A DNA stretch of 44,692 bases from NCBI GenBank assembly GCA_934717745.1, contig CAKUZB010000015.1, forward strand, positions 1 to 44,692, read 5' to 3'. Under the pieces are notes generated by a model. That model made no database searches. It worked only from the letters and a program-made list of their open reading frames with translations, and was not told where the DNA came from. The position numbers were made by a program, and so were the translations under genes. The stretch is from an uncultured Candidatus Melainabacteria bacterium (lineage in GTDB: Bacteria > Cyanobacteriota > Vampirovibrionia > Gastranaerophilales > Gastranaerophilaceae). Positions 1-8,120 of the stretch are shown piece by piece; the stretch's first letter is position 1, and every line of letters begins with the position of its first letter.

Positions 1-115
1 TTACCTTACATTTATATAAAGTATTTTGTAATTCAATAATTGCCATGTTTTGAGGGGTTTGTTAAGTTTTGTTAAGACTAATAAAAATCTTTAAAAGCAT
101 TGCTATGACATGATA

Positions 116-140
116 AAGGCGGTATCTAAGATACCGCCTT
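116..140 (-). terminator. Terminator downstream of clpP
   Basis: There is a perfect 11-bp stem (116-126 with 130-140) with a 3-nt loop. On the minus strand it is followed by a short T-rich stretch. It lies 36 nt after the clpP stop codon. The rest of 1-115 shows no gene. Confidence 0.7.
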
Positions 141-175
141 ATATACTATTATTTGAAATTAATTAAATTAATTGA

Positions 176-787
176 TTAATGTCCCGCAGTTAATACTTTA
201 TCAATTAAACCATATTCCATTGCTTCTTGTGCTGATAAGTAGTGATCCCTTTCGCAGTCAGCAATAACTTTTTCTACTTCTTGACCTGAATTTTCAGCAA
301 TAATTGTTGTTAACATTTTTTTCATACGTAAAATTTCTTTTGCTTCTAATTCAATATCGGTTGCTTGACCTTGAGCACCACCTAAAGGTTGGTGAATCAT
401 AATTCTTGCACTTGGTAAAGCCATTCTTTTGCCTTTTGCACCTGAACATAATAAGAAAGCACCCATTGAAGCCGCTTCTCCAATACAAATTGTTTGAACA
501 TCGGCTTTAATTAATTGCATAGTATCATAAATAGCCATACCGGCAGTAATAACACCTCCAGGGCTATTTATATATAGCATAATATCTTTTTCCGGATTTT
601 CACTATCCAATAACAATAACTGAGCAACAATTGAATTTGCCAAATCATCATCAATTTCATCACCTAGAAAAATAATTCTTTCTCTTAACAATCTTGAAAA
701 TATATCAAAAGAACGCTCTCCTCTAGAAGATGCTTCAATTACTGTTGGAACATAACTCAAAATTTTTGCTCTATTTAATGTTTCCAT
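176..787 (-). CDS. clpP: ATP-dependent Clp protease proteolytic subunit ClpP
   Basis: This is the serine peptidase subunit of the cytosolic Clp protease, which forms a tetradecameric barrel fed by ClpX or ClpC-type unfoldases. At 203 aa it has the usual length. The catalytic triad is intact: Ser107 in GEAASMGAF, His132 in IMIHQP and Asp181 in CERDHY. The oxyanion-side motif INSPGG is at 73-78. An AAGGAG site about 6 nt upstream supports the ATG at 787. No clpX lies beside it here. It is followed by its own terminator and is probably monocistronic. Confidence 0.97.
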   Translation of the reverse strand: METLNRAKILSYVPTVIEASSRGERSFDIFSRLLRERIIFLGDEIDDDLANSIVAQLLLLDSENPEKDIMLYINSPGGVITAGMAIYDTMQLIKADVQTICIGEAASMGAFLLCSGAKGKRMALPSARIMIHQPLGGAQGQATDIELEAKEILRMKKMLTTIIAENSGQEVEKVIADCERDHYLSAQEAMEYGLIDKVLTAGH

Positions 788-849
788 TTTATCTCCTTTA
801 TCTATATAAATATCATACTATAAATATGAAAAAATCAAGTATTTAACAA

Positions 850-877
850 AAAAGAGCGGATATTAACCGCCCTTTTA
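850..877 (-). terminator. Terminator of the amidinotransferase-like gene
   Basis: On the minus strand GGGCGG and CCGCTC form a 6-bp stem (one G-U pair) around a 7-nt loop, followed by TTTTTT. It starts 3 nt after the stop codon of the gene at 880-2091. Confidence 0.7.
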
Positions 878-879
878 AA

Positions 880-2091
880 TTATTTATTTAATAAGGAATT
901 TATTTTTCCCATAACAACCATTTGTGCGTTAGAGAAGAATTCCGCATAATTAAATGTCTTTATTGAATCTAGGATTTCCATTCCATGTTTTTTAAAGAAT
1001 TCTGCATTAATTTTTTCTGAATTCATTTCGGAACTATAAGCACGTCTTATTGGAGAATAGAAACTTCCCAAGCCTCCACCGAAAGAAGAAATTCCCTCAA
1101 ATGGAATTGATGTTACATCAACTTCTTTATTTCTCAATTCAGAAATTAATGTTTCAAAACGTTCGTCAACAAGAACTTTATTCGGACCTATAACTAAAAT
1201 ACTTGTTGCGTATTTTTTTGCATCTTCCGGTGAAACTTCAATAAAATCCCATTTTTTTAAAGGCTTTGGTAATTCACTTGTAATTGCACCTGAAACTTTA
1301 ATACCTAAGTTTGGTCTGACCAAAGTCATTACAGAATTTAAGTGAACAAATCCGTTAATATCAATTCTATAAACATTGTAGTTAGCCCCCAAAACAGATT
1401 GCAACCACATAATACCGTTGGCACTTGTTCCTCTGCCTGAATATCCTACATAGATATTACGTCCGTCAACGAGAATATCACTACCTTCTAGATAAAAACC
1501 TTTATCGGGAAATGCCGGTGATGGAATTGGTGCAGCAATATATTTGATTGATGGGTCTTCTTTTAATAGCGGATTAAAGATTTTTCTCACGATAAAACGT
1601 TCTTTATCACGCATTGGAACTCTTTGAGCACATTCAATTACAGTATTACCGATAACAAATACCGAATCTTTTGGAAATAAAAAGTTATGACCTTGTTGGA
1701 TATATTTCATATATTGTAATTCAGCAACGTCAAGAACTTCCGGATTTAATCTTGTAATTGAAATATTTTTATCTTTTAAAATTTGTGAAACATCATCTGA
1801 ATCTTCATTTATTAATGAAAATAAAGACGGATTTATTTGTTGAATAGGTTTACCAACTTCCGTTTTCATAACTTTTTCGTTATCTACAATAAAACCATAT
1901 CCTAAAATTGATTTGTGTATTTGAGGAACAGATAACATTTTTGGCGAACCCAAAATAACTGATTCCAAAGTATCCCATTCATGTTCAACGTAAACTGCTG
2001 AGTTCTTGTTGATAGTTTTTGCTGGAATTGCTATAAAAATAATTACCAAAATTGCAAGAATGAATGCAAAAATATTAATAAATCTTCTCAT
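880..2091 (-). CDS. Membrane-anchored amidinotransferase/arginine-deiminase-fold protein, catalytic Cys replaced
   Basis: The 403-aa protein has an N-terminal membrane segment (about residues 5-25). A domain follows that resembles glycine amidinotransferases and arginine deiminases. Visible landmarks are the opening EWDTLESVILGSP, GNTVIE, LEGSDILVDGRN (Asp205), FVHLNS (His250), and a C-terminal glycine-rich block SFGGGLGSFYSP. In the family that last block reads GGG-x-H-C, with Cys as nucleophile. Here the Cys position is Ser343 and the preceding His is Gly. No Cys occurs after residue 154. I chose the ATG at 2091 because it has a GGAAG site, while the in-frame ATG at 2124 lies inside the secY terminator hairpin. 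It is probably a non-catalytic or altered-chemistry member located at the periplasmic face. The fold call is moderately sure; the substrate is unknown. Confidence 0.7.
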   Translation of the reverse strand: MRRFINIFAFILAILVIIFIAIPAKTINKNSAVYVEHEWDTLESVILGSPKMLSVPQIHKSILGYGFIVDNEKVMKTEVGKPIQQINPSLFSLINEDSDDVSQILKDKNISITRLNPEVLDVAELQYMKYIQQGHNFLFPKDSVFVIGNTVIECAQRVPMRDKERFIVRKIFNPLLKEDPSIKYIAAPIPSPAFPDKGFYLEGSDILVDGRNIYVGYSGRGTSANGIMWLQSVLGANYNVYRIDINGFVHLNSVMTLVRPNLGIKVSGAITSELPKPLKKWDFIEVSPEDAKKYATSILVIGPNKVLVDERFETLISELRNKEVDVTSIPFEGISSFGGGLGSFYSPIRRAYSSEMNSEKINAEFFKKHGMEILDSIKTFNYAEFFSNAQMVVMGKINSLLNK

Positions 2092-2106
2092 TATATATCT
2101 TCCTAT

Positions 2107-2134
2107 AAAAAAGGAGTATTTCAAAAAATACTCC
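2107..2134 (-). terminator. Terminator of the rpsE-rpmD-rplO-secY operon
   Basis: There is a perfect 9-bp stem (2113-2121 with 2126-2134), 4-nt loop, then six T on the minus strand. It sits 14 nt after the secY stop and separates secY from the downstream amidinotransferase-like gene. Confidence 0.85.
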
Positions 2135-2147
2135 CAATTTAATTATT

Positions 2148-3488
2148 CTATTGTTTTAAAAATGATTCGTAATTTCTAGCCAACAAGTGAGAGCGAACTT
2201 GATTAATTAAATCAAGTGCAACCCCAACCATGATGATTAAAGATGTAGCACCAATCCCTTGCAAAGTCTTAATGTTAGTAAAGTAAGATGCAAAAGATGG
2301 AACTAATGCAATAAATCCAAGTGCCATAGCACCGATAAATGTTGTTTTACTCAAAATTTTATCTAATGCTTCTGCTGTTGGTTTACCAGGTTTAATCCCC
2401 GGAATTGAAGAACCATATTTTTTCAAGTTTGTTGCAATATCTTTTGGTTGCATATTCGGCATGATAGATGCGTAAAAGAATGTCAACGCAAAGATTAACA
2501 AGAAATAAATGATGTAATAAGGAATTCCATCTGGACTCAAAAATTGAGTTAACCACATTATAGAATCCTTAAATGGCCCTGCGGGTAAATTTGATTGTCC
2601 AACCAAACTTAATGCAGTTGTAGGGAATAACAAAATTGCAATCGCAAAGATGATTGGCATTACCCCACCAGGGTTTAACTTAAATGGAATAAAAGTATTT
2701 ACCCCACCATATACCTTGTTACCAACTTGACGTTTAGGATTGATAATTGTAACTTTTCTCACTGCTTCTTGCATAATAACAATAACAACCATTGTTGCAA
2801 AGAAAATAAGAAGTAACATAAACAATCCAAAACCTAAAGATGGATCTCTAGAAACCATTTGAGCAGTTCTTGAAGAATAAATCGGAATACCTGAAATGAT
2901 ACCCACAAAGATAATCAAAGAACCGCCATTACCAATACCTTTTTCGGTAATAAGTTCTGAAATCCACATTACAAGAACTGAGCCGGCAGTAAGAACTGCA
3001 ACAGAACTAATGTAAAACATCACAGGATTGATTCCTGAAACGATTGCACCTGGTAAGTGGCTCATATAAACCATAAAGATTATAGCCTGAAATGCGGCTA
3101 AAATTACAGTAAAGATTCTTGTATATTGAGATAGTTTTCTTCTGCCTGCTTCTCCTTCTTCTTTTTGTAGTTTTTCCAAAGAAGGGATTACAACTGCCAT
3201 TAATTGAATAATGATAGAAGCGGTAATGAAAGGTCCGATACCTAAAGCAAAGATAGAAACTTTACCTAAAGCACCACCTGAAAATAAATCCAAGAAACCA
3301 ATCAAATTGTTTCCGCTTGCAATATTCGAGAAAATAGCGTTGTTAATACCAAATATCGGCATTTGTACGCCAAAACGGAATGCAGCAATCATCAAAACAG
3401 TAAATATAATTTTACTTTTTAAACCTGAAGCATTCCACATTGACATTAAATCCGCAGAAGTAGGCATTCTCATTTTACCTTGTTGCAT
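2148..3488 (-). CDS. secY: Protein translocase subunit SecY
   Basis: This is the channel-forming subunit of the SecYEG translocon in the inner membrane. The 446-aa sequence shows about ten hydrophobic segments and family hallmarks. These include the FGVQMPIFGIN segment after TM1, GIGPFITASIIIQL in TM2, GIGNGGSLIIF, and the cytoplasmic loops for ribosome and SecA docking (KVTIINPKRQVG, PGIKPGKPTAEAL). The start codon overlaps the rplO stop by one base (TAATG), so the two are translationally coupled. It is the last gene of a ribosomal-protein operon and is followed by a strong terminator. adk and map, the usual next genes, are absent here. Confidence 0.97.
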   Translation of the reverse strand: MQQGKMRMPTSADLMSMWNASGLKSKIIFTVLMIAAFRFGVQMPIFGINNAIFSNIASGNNLIGFLDLFSGGALGKVSIFALGIGPFITASIIIQLMAVVIPSLEKLQKEEGEAGRRKLSQYTRIFTVILAAFQAIIFMVYMSHLPGAIVSGINPVMFYISSVAVLTAGSVLVMWISELITEKGIGNGGSLIIFVGIISGIPIYSSRTAQMVSRDPSLGFGLFMLLLIFFATMVVIVIMQEAVRKVTIINPKRQVGNKVYGGVNTFIPFKLNPGGVMPIIFAIAILLFPTTALSLVGQSNLPAGPFKDSIMWLTQFLSPDGIPYYIIYFLLIFALTFFYASIMPNMQPKDIATNLKKYGSSIPGIKPGKPTAEALDKILSKTTFIGAMALGFIALVPSFASYFTNIKTLQGIGATSLIIMVGVALDLINQVRSHLLARNYESFLKQ

Positions 3489-3931
3489 TATACTAATTCA
3501 ACCTTTCCGCCTGCTGCTTCAATTTTTTCTTTTGCTGATGGAGTTACATAGTTTGCTTTAACAGTAACTGCTCTTTTGATTTCACCATTACCCATAACTC
3601 TTAAGCCTTGAGCAGATGAATGTGCTTTTTTGATTTCTTTTAATGCTTCTAAAGAAACTTCTTCTAAAGATAATCTTTCAATAGCACTTACATTCATTTC
3701 AGCATATTTAATTTGGTTGATAATTTTGAAGCCTTTCAATTTAGGCATTTGTCTGTATGATGGCATTTGACCACCTTCAAAACCTCTTTTAGAACTTCTA
3801 CCAGAACGTTGTCCTTCACCATTAGCACCACGGCAAGAAGTTTTACCATGACCTGATGCACGACCACGACCAAATCTTTTAGATTTTTTTGTTGAACCTT
3901 GTGCAGGTTTTAAATCTTCTAATGTAATCAT
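3488..3931 (-). CDS. rplO: 50S ribosomal protein L15
   Basis: Large-subunit protein uL15, 147 aa, normal length. The basic, Gly-rich N-terminal half (GRGRASGHGKTSCRGANGEG) and the C-terminal globular domain (VKANYVTPSAKEKIEAAGGKVELV) are typical. It lies between rpmD and secY as in most bacteria. A GGAAG-type site precedes the ATG. Confidence 0.97.
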   Translation of the reverse strand: MITLEDLKPAQGSTKKSKRFGRGRASGHGKTSCRGANGEGQRSGRSSKRGFEGGQMPSYRQMPKLKGFKIINQIKYAEMNVSAIERLSLEEVSLEALKEIKKAHSSAQGLRVMGNGEIKRAVTVKANYVTPSAKEKIEAAGGKVELV

Positions 3932-3961
3932 AATTATATTTCCTTCTTTCTAAATTCTAAA

Positions 3962-4153
3962 TTATTCTACAACTGTAACTAAGTGAGAAACTTTGTTAAC
4001 CATGCCCATGATTGTTGCACTTGCAGCATGTTCAACAACTTGATTCATTTTTCTTAGGCCTAATGCAGCAACTACTCTTCTTTGAGCAGGTGATGCACCG
4101 ATTAAACTGCCTACTAATTTAATTTTTACCATTTTTGTTTGTGTTTTAACCAT
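3962..4153 (-). CDS. rpmD: 50S ribosomal protein L30
   Basis: Large-subunit protein uL30, 63 aa. It has the family pattern VKIKLVGSLIGASPAQRRVVAALGL followed by VVEHAASATIMGMVNKVSHLV. It lies in the expected place between rpsE and rplO, with an AAGGA site before the ATG. Its presence is worth noting if the host is a cyanobacterial relative, because photosynthetic cyanobacteria and plastids generally lack this protein. Confidence 0.93.
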   Translation of the reverse strand: MVKTQTKMVKIKLVGSLIGASPAQRRVVAALGLRKMNQVVEHAASATIMGMVNKVSHLVTVVE

Positions 4154-4206
4154 TTTTATAATCCTTTTTTATAATAATCAAAGTAATAACAAAATTAGCC
4201 GGTGGA

Positions 4207-4872
4207 CTAATTTAATAATTCTGCCATTGTCAAACCACGTTTTTTAGCAACGTCTGAGAATGGAGTTAATTTTTGTAATGCATCTAATGTTGCGTTTGCA
4301 GCATTTAATGGAGATTTTGAACCTTGTGATTTTGACAAGATATTTTCAATACCAGCAAGTTCTAATACTGAACGAACTGCACCACCAGCGATAATACCTG
4401 TACCTTGAGAAGCAGGTCTTAACATAACTGCACCGGCACCTGAAACACCTTTGATAGGGTGAGGAATAGTTGTTTTGAAGATAGGAACATTTACTAAGTT
4501 TTTACGTCCATCTGCAATTGCTTTTTGAATAGCAACAATAACTTCTGCGGCTTTAGCACAACCTACACCTACTTGTCCTTTTTGGTTTCCAACGATAACA
4601 ACAGCACGGAAACTTAATTTCTTACCACCTTTAACTACTTTTGTTACACGTCTGATTTGTACTACACGTTCTTGCCATTCTGAAACAGGTTTTTCTTCGT
4701 TTGTTTCAACTTTTTTACGTCTTGAACGTTGTTTTCTTTCGCCTTTTTCTCTTGCTACATCTTCGAATTCTTCATGCGCTTCTTCATGAACTTCTTCTGT
4801 AGTTTCATCTGTAGTTGCATCTGTAATTTCTTCTACAACTTCAGTTTGTTCTAATTTTTCTTCGTTTGACAT
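4207..4872 (-). CDS. rpsE: 30S ribosomal protein S5 with a long charged N-terminal extension
   Basis: Small-subunit protein uS5, involved in decoding fidelity and mRNA entry. The conserved core starts near residue 64 (EWQERVVQIRRVTKVVKGGK) and continues through PIFKTTIPHPIKGVSGAG and QGTGIIAGGAVRSVLELAG. The total is 221 aa, compared with about 166 in E. coli. The extra ~55 residues are strongly acidic (about 1-43) and then basic (44-56). A GGAAGG site supports the ATG at 4872, and no later ATG would give a canonical start. It is the first gene of its operon here; rplR, the usual upstream neighbour, is missing. Confidence 0.96.
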   Translation of the reverse strand: MSNEEKLEQTEVVEEITDATTDETTEEVHEEAHEEFEDVAREKGERKQRSRRKKVETNEEKPVSEWQERVVQIRRVTKVVKGGKKLSFRAVVIVGNQKGQVGVGCAKAAEVIVAIQKAIADGRKNLVNVPIFKTTIPHPIKGVSGAGAVMLRPASQGTGIIAGGAVRSVLELAGIENILSKSQGSKSPLNAANATLDALQKLTPFSDVAKKRGLTMAELLN

Positions 4873-4991
4873 TTTTACCTTCCTTATAAAGTAATACTAC
4901 ATTTCTTTTAAATAAATTTTGAATACGCCAAAATAAAAGCATTTAAGCCTATTGGAATTCATATTCAACGTGAGTTTTTCTGACATGTGTT

Positions 4992-5020
4992 ATTCTAAAA
5001 TAAAAATTCTTGAAATGCAA
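4992..5020 (-). promoter_or_regulatory. Promoter of the rpsE operon
   Basis: On the minus strand TTGCAT and TAGAAT are separated by exactly 17 nt. They lie about 120 nt upstream of the rpsE ATG, in the gap towards the divergent gene at 5151. The leader between promoter and rpsE shows no clear stable hairpin. This indicates that the tail of the spc operon is transcribed independently. Confidence 0.6.
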
Positions 5021-5150
5021 GAATAATGTTACATTTTTATATAATTTTGTTTATTTATGTAAATAATCGTAAAAATAAAATAAAAAACTAGCAAATTTTT
5101 TCTTTAGATGATTTAAAATGTATGTAATTAATTACATTGAAGGGAATATT

Positions 5151-5570
5151 ATGACTTTTGGTATCGATACAAGCATGATGATGCACCAACAAGCAGTGGA
5201 TATGCACAACCAAGTAGTGATGCAAAATAATGCTTTGGCTCAACAACAAAATCAAATGACAAATATGCAAAACTTACAAAGTTTTACTCAACCACAAGGA
5301 GATTGCTTCGTGAAAAATAATGGTATTCTTCCGCCAAAAAACTGGAAACCTGACAAATTTGCAGGATTAGGACCGGAACTTTCACCTCAGGAAAAACTTA
5401 AAAAGAAATATGAAGACTTGAAAAAGCCTATGTATATGAACCAAACTCAACAAGAGACAGAAGTTCAGGAAGAAAAACCAAAAACTTTTAAACAAAAAAT
5501 AAAAGATTTTGGAGCAAAAATTAAAAATTATTTTAAAAATTTATTCCATAAAAACAAAGAAGAGTCTTAA
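5151..5570 (+). CDS. Lineage-type hypothetical protein, Met/Gln-rich N-terminus and Lys-rich tail
   Basis: Function unknown, 139 aa. The N-terminal part is rich in Met, His and Gln (DTSMMMHQQAVDMHNQVV), suggesting an amphipathic helix. The middle contains ILPPKNWKPDKFAGLGPELS, and the C-terminus is a Lys-rich amphipathic stretch (FKQKIKDFGAKIKNYFKNLF) that could bind membranes or nucleic acid. I use the ATG at 5151 (GAAGGGAAT upstream) rather than the in-frame ATG at 5118. It has its own terminator, so it is monocistronic and divergent from rpsE. Confidence 0.7.
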   Translation: MTFGIDTSMMMHQQAVDMHNQVVMQNNALAQQQNQMTNMQNLQSFTQPQGDCFVKNNGILPPKNWKPDKFAGLGPELSPQEKLKKKYEDLKKPMYMNQTQQETEVQEEKPKTFKQKIKDFGAKIKNYFKNLFHKNKEES

Positions 5571-5585
5571 CGGACTCTTTTTTGT
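5560..5585 (+). terminator. Terminator of the 5151-5570 gene
   Basis: A 7-bp stem (5560-5566 with 5573-5579) spans the stop codon and is followed by a T run. Confidence 0.75.
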
Positions 5586-5629
5586 TGAATTTCTCAATAT
5601 TACTGAATTTAAAAATACATTTTTTGCGT

Positions 5630-5664
5630 TTGACAAAGGCTAGTTTTCAAAGTAAATTAATATT
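5630..5664 (+). promoter_or_regulatory. Consensus promoter placing the start at the pncC ATG
   Basis: TTGACA (5630-5635), a 17-nt spacer and TAAATT (5653-5658) are followed by only 6 nt before the ATG at 5665. No Shine-Dalgarno sequence is present. Transcription would start at or next to the A of the ATG. Confidence 0.6.
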
Positions 5665-6243
5665 ATGAATAGATTTCTTGAGAGTTTAAAATATTTTAAT
5701 AAACAATTAAGTACAAAGACTGAACAATCTGTTGCAAGAATTTTGTTCAACTACTCTCTTAAAGTTTCAACCGCAGAATCTTGTACAGGGGGGCTTTTAA
5801 GTTCTCGTCTTACGGATATTGCGGGGAGTTCATCATTTATCAAAGAAAACTTTGTAACTTACGCAAACGAAGCAAAAATAGAACTTCTGGGTGTTTCGCC
5901 TGAAGTTATTGAACAATACGGAGTTGTGAGTAAAGAATGTGCCTTAGAAATGTCTGAGGGTTTATACAAAAAAACCGGTTGCGATATAGCGATTGCAACT
6001 ACAGGCGTTAGCGGACCAACAATTCCCGAACCCGGCAAGCACGTCGGACTTATGTATGTCGCAATAAAAAACAAATACGCAAACGAAGTTCGACAAATTG
6101 AAATAAATCCTTATCACAGCAGAAAAGTGATTAAGTTTTTATTCACTCAATCTGCTTTAGAATTTTTAATAGAATTTTTAAAAGAAAATTACGTTAATGC
6201 TATGCAGCAACTATCTGTTCCAACAAATCAGGATAATCCTTAA
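5665..6243 (+). CDS. pncC: CinA C-terminal domain protein (PncC-type nicotinamide-nucleotide amidase)
   Basis: This stand-alone PncC/CinA-C domain of 192 aa is the family that deamidates NMN to nicotinate mononucleotide in pyridine nucleotide salvage. The family motif VSTAESCTGGLLSSRLTD begins near residue 33. It is followed by FVTYANEAK and ATTGVSGP. The usual GPGGGTPEKPVG loop is changed to GPTIPEPGKHVG. The N-terminal MoCF-like domain of full-length CinA is absent. Its end overlaps the end of the convergent gene at 6200-7108 by 44 nt. The family call is firm, the activity inferred. Confidence 0.88.
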   Translation: MNRFLESLKYFNKQLSTKTEQSVARILFNYSLKVSTAESCTGGLLSSRLTDIAGSSSFIKENFVTYANEAKIELLGVSPEVIEQYGVVSKECALEMSEGLYKKTGCDIAIATTGVSGPTIPEPGKHVGLMYVAIKNKYANEVRQIEINPYHSRKVIKFLFTQSALEFLIEFLKENYVNAMQQLSVPTNQDNP

Positions 6244-7108
6244 TTAATAGTTTTGCAAAGTCTTTAGGGTCTATTTGAGTCAATACAATTGACATCAATT
6301 CCGGTGGCAATTCTGAATTCATATTAATTAAAGATTCTGTTTGGAATGCAGATACACAAGGCATCATGTCATTCTTTTCCAATGAACCTAACATTGTTGT
6401 ATAAGAACCCGCAGGGAATAACTGCATAACCTCAGGGTCTTTTTCATACATATTCATAACCATAAGACGTTTTGCATCAGGTTCCATAGCAACTAAGGCT
6501 TCTTTATAAGTGTCATCGTCAAGTTCTTTTAACATTGCGATTAACTTTTCCGGTTTTTCTTCAAAAACAGGTTGACCGGTTGCTGTTTCAATCATTACTG
6601 CCAAAACTTCAGGGTCCATTTTTGCCAAATTTTTCATTAAAAATTCAGGGTCTAAATCTTTGTTTAAAATAAAATTGTTTAGTTCCTTATCAGGCATCAT
6701 TTCCATAATTTTAGGTAATGAAAAACAAACCAATGCGGCATTAACAACTTCTTCGATTGGAGCGACATCTTCAATTAATTTAAGTAATTGTTCTTGAGAG
6801 AAGAAATTCAAGCCCAAACGTAAATCATCATCTTCAAGATATTCCAACAATTCAGGTTGTTTTTGTTGTGGAATTTGAGAAATAATATTAAACTTGTTAC
6901 CGGGTTCATCTAATTTGTATGACTTGATTAAAACATCAGGATTATGTTCCAATTGTTTTTGAAACTCAGCGGCTTTTGTGTTACCTTGCTTCTTTTCTGC
7001 CTCAATAATTTCATCAACAGTCTTATCCGTATATTTCATCATACGTTCAGATGTAATGTTTAACTTACTTTGCAACATTTGCATATTTGTATCAATTGTA
7101 ATAGCCAT
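6200..7108 (-). CDS. Helical-repeat protein, MgtE-N-like superhelix, unknown function
   Basis: 302 aa, soluble, acidic and almost entirely helical. It shows repeated units with the pattern 'LxxLDDDxxxxALxxMxPDxxxxLLxxM', for example around 190-230 (LKELDDDTYKEALVAMEPDAKRLMVMNMY) and 95-150. This resembles the N-terminal superhelix of MgtE magnesium channels or FliG-like repeats, but there is no CBS domain or membrane part. An AGAGGG site precedes the ATG. It overlaps pncC tail to tail. It may be a scaffold; I do not recognise a specific family. Confidence 0.65.
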   Translation of the reverse strand: MAITIDTNMQMLQSKLNITSERMMKYTDKTVDEIIEAEKKQGNTKAAEFQKQLEHNPDVLIKSYKLDEPGNKFNIISQIPQQKQPELLEYLEDDDLRLGLNFFSQEQLLKLIEDVAPIEEVVNAALVCFSLPKIMEMMPDKELNNFILNKDLDPEFLMKNLAKMDPEVLAVMIETATGQPVFEEKPEKLIAMLKELDDDTYKEALVAMEPDAKRLMVMNMYEKDPEVMQLFPAGSYTTMLGSLEKNDMMPCVSAFQTESLINMNSELPPELMSIVLTQIDPKDFAKLLIKDYPDLLEQIVAA

Positions 7109-7244
7109 ACGTTAACCCTCTAGTAAAACTCTTACTTATATAAACATTTTTTGTTTATTGTAATTTCAGTTTTTAAAAAAATTGTAACATTTGTAATATT
7201 TCAGAAATATAGTATAATAAAAAGCATAAAAAAGGAATAGGAAA

Positions 7245-8045
7245 ATGAAAAAAATTTTATCTTATGCACTAGCATTTTTATTTGTAATATCAGTATTTTC
7301 AGTTAATTTAGCAGAAGCAAGCCCGACAAAAATATCACACAAACCTAAAAAAACATATACAGAAAGAGAATATACCATACCGACAAAAGACGGACACATT
7401 ATTCATGCGTATTTAAGTTACCCAAAAACAAAACAAAAAGGGTATCCTACAATAATTATGCTTCACTCTCTAGGACGAAGTGCTTATTACTGGAAACCTT
7501 TACAAGAAAGATTTAATAATTTAGGATTTGCAGTATTAAGATTAGATTTTAGAGGACATGGAAAAAGTGTTTACGACAAATCATTCCACCAAAAATCTTG
7601 GACAACATACAAAAACACAACCTTTGCAAAATATCCTCAAGACGTTATAACAACAATTGAAACAATACAAAAAGAAACAAGAAAACCAAACTTTACAAAT
7701 TATGCAATAATCGGTAGCGATATTGGTGCAAATACCGCAATTTTAGTGGCAAAAAAACTTCCACAAAAACCTAAAGCACTTGTCTTGATTGCTCCATCAA
7801 TGAATTTTAAAAGTTTATACATACCTGTTGCAATGACAGAAATTGGAACAACTCCAATCCTTGCAATATCAAGTAAAACTGACCCCTATTTTATGAAAGA
7901 GCAAGAAAAGTTAGCAAAATTTGCACAAGGAGTTTTTGATGTTTATAATCTTCCGTCAGGCTCAACTGATATGCTTGTAATAAAACAAAACAAAGAAGTT
8001 CAACCAACAATAATCAACTGGGTTGTTAAATATTTCAAAAAATAA
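7245..8045 (+). CDS. Exported alpha/beta-hydrolase-fold protein with altered nucleophile elbow and no catalytic His
   Basis: 266 aa with a signal peptide (about 1-25, ending AEA). The alpha/beta-hydrolase fold is clear: TIIMLHSLGRSAYYW at 69-83 (oxyanion region), LDFRGHGKS at 100-108, and the elbow IIGSDIGANTA at 155-165. Relatives have G-x-S-x-G at the elbow. Here the nucleophile position is Asp159 (GSDIG). The acid is probably Asp213 (KTDPYF). The position where relatives carry GHGTDML reads PSGSTDML (237-244), and no His occurs after residue 115. The enzyme could be inactive or use different chemistry. A -10 box TATAAT and AGGA site precede the ATG; a terminator follows. Confidence 0.82.
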   Translation: MKKILSYALAFLFVISVFSVNLAEASPTKISHKPKKTYTEREYTIPTKDGHIIHAYLSYPKTKQKGYPTIIMLHSLGRSAYYWKPLQERFNNLGFAVLRLDFRGHGKSVYDKSFHQKSWTTYKNTTFAKYPQDVITTIETIQKETRKPNFTNYAIIGSDIGANTAILVAKKLPQKPKALVLIAPSMNFKSLYIPVAMTEIGTTPILAISSKTDPYFMKEQEKLAKFAQGVFDVYNLPSGSTDMLVIKQNKEVQPTIINWVVKYFKK

Positions 8046-8064
8046 TTTATTCAATTAACAAAAC

Positions 8065-8101
8065 AATCGGGCGGATTTTGTTTCACAAAATCCGCCCGAT
8101 T
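8065..8101. terminator. Bidirectional terminator between the hydrolase gene and prs
   Basis: There is a perfect 17-bp inverted repeat (8065-8081 with 8085-8101) with a 3-nt loop, GC-rich in its outer half. It lies between two convergent genes. Confidence 0.85.
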
Positions 8102-8120
8102 TAATATTTTTATTAAAAAT

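Noticed and set aside
3211..3561. Open frame on the plus strand across secY and rplO
   Set aside because: It is antisense to two conserved ribosomal-operon genes, with no ribosome site or family similarity.
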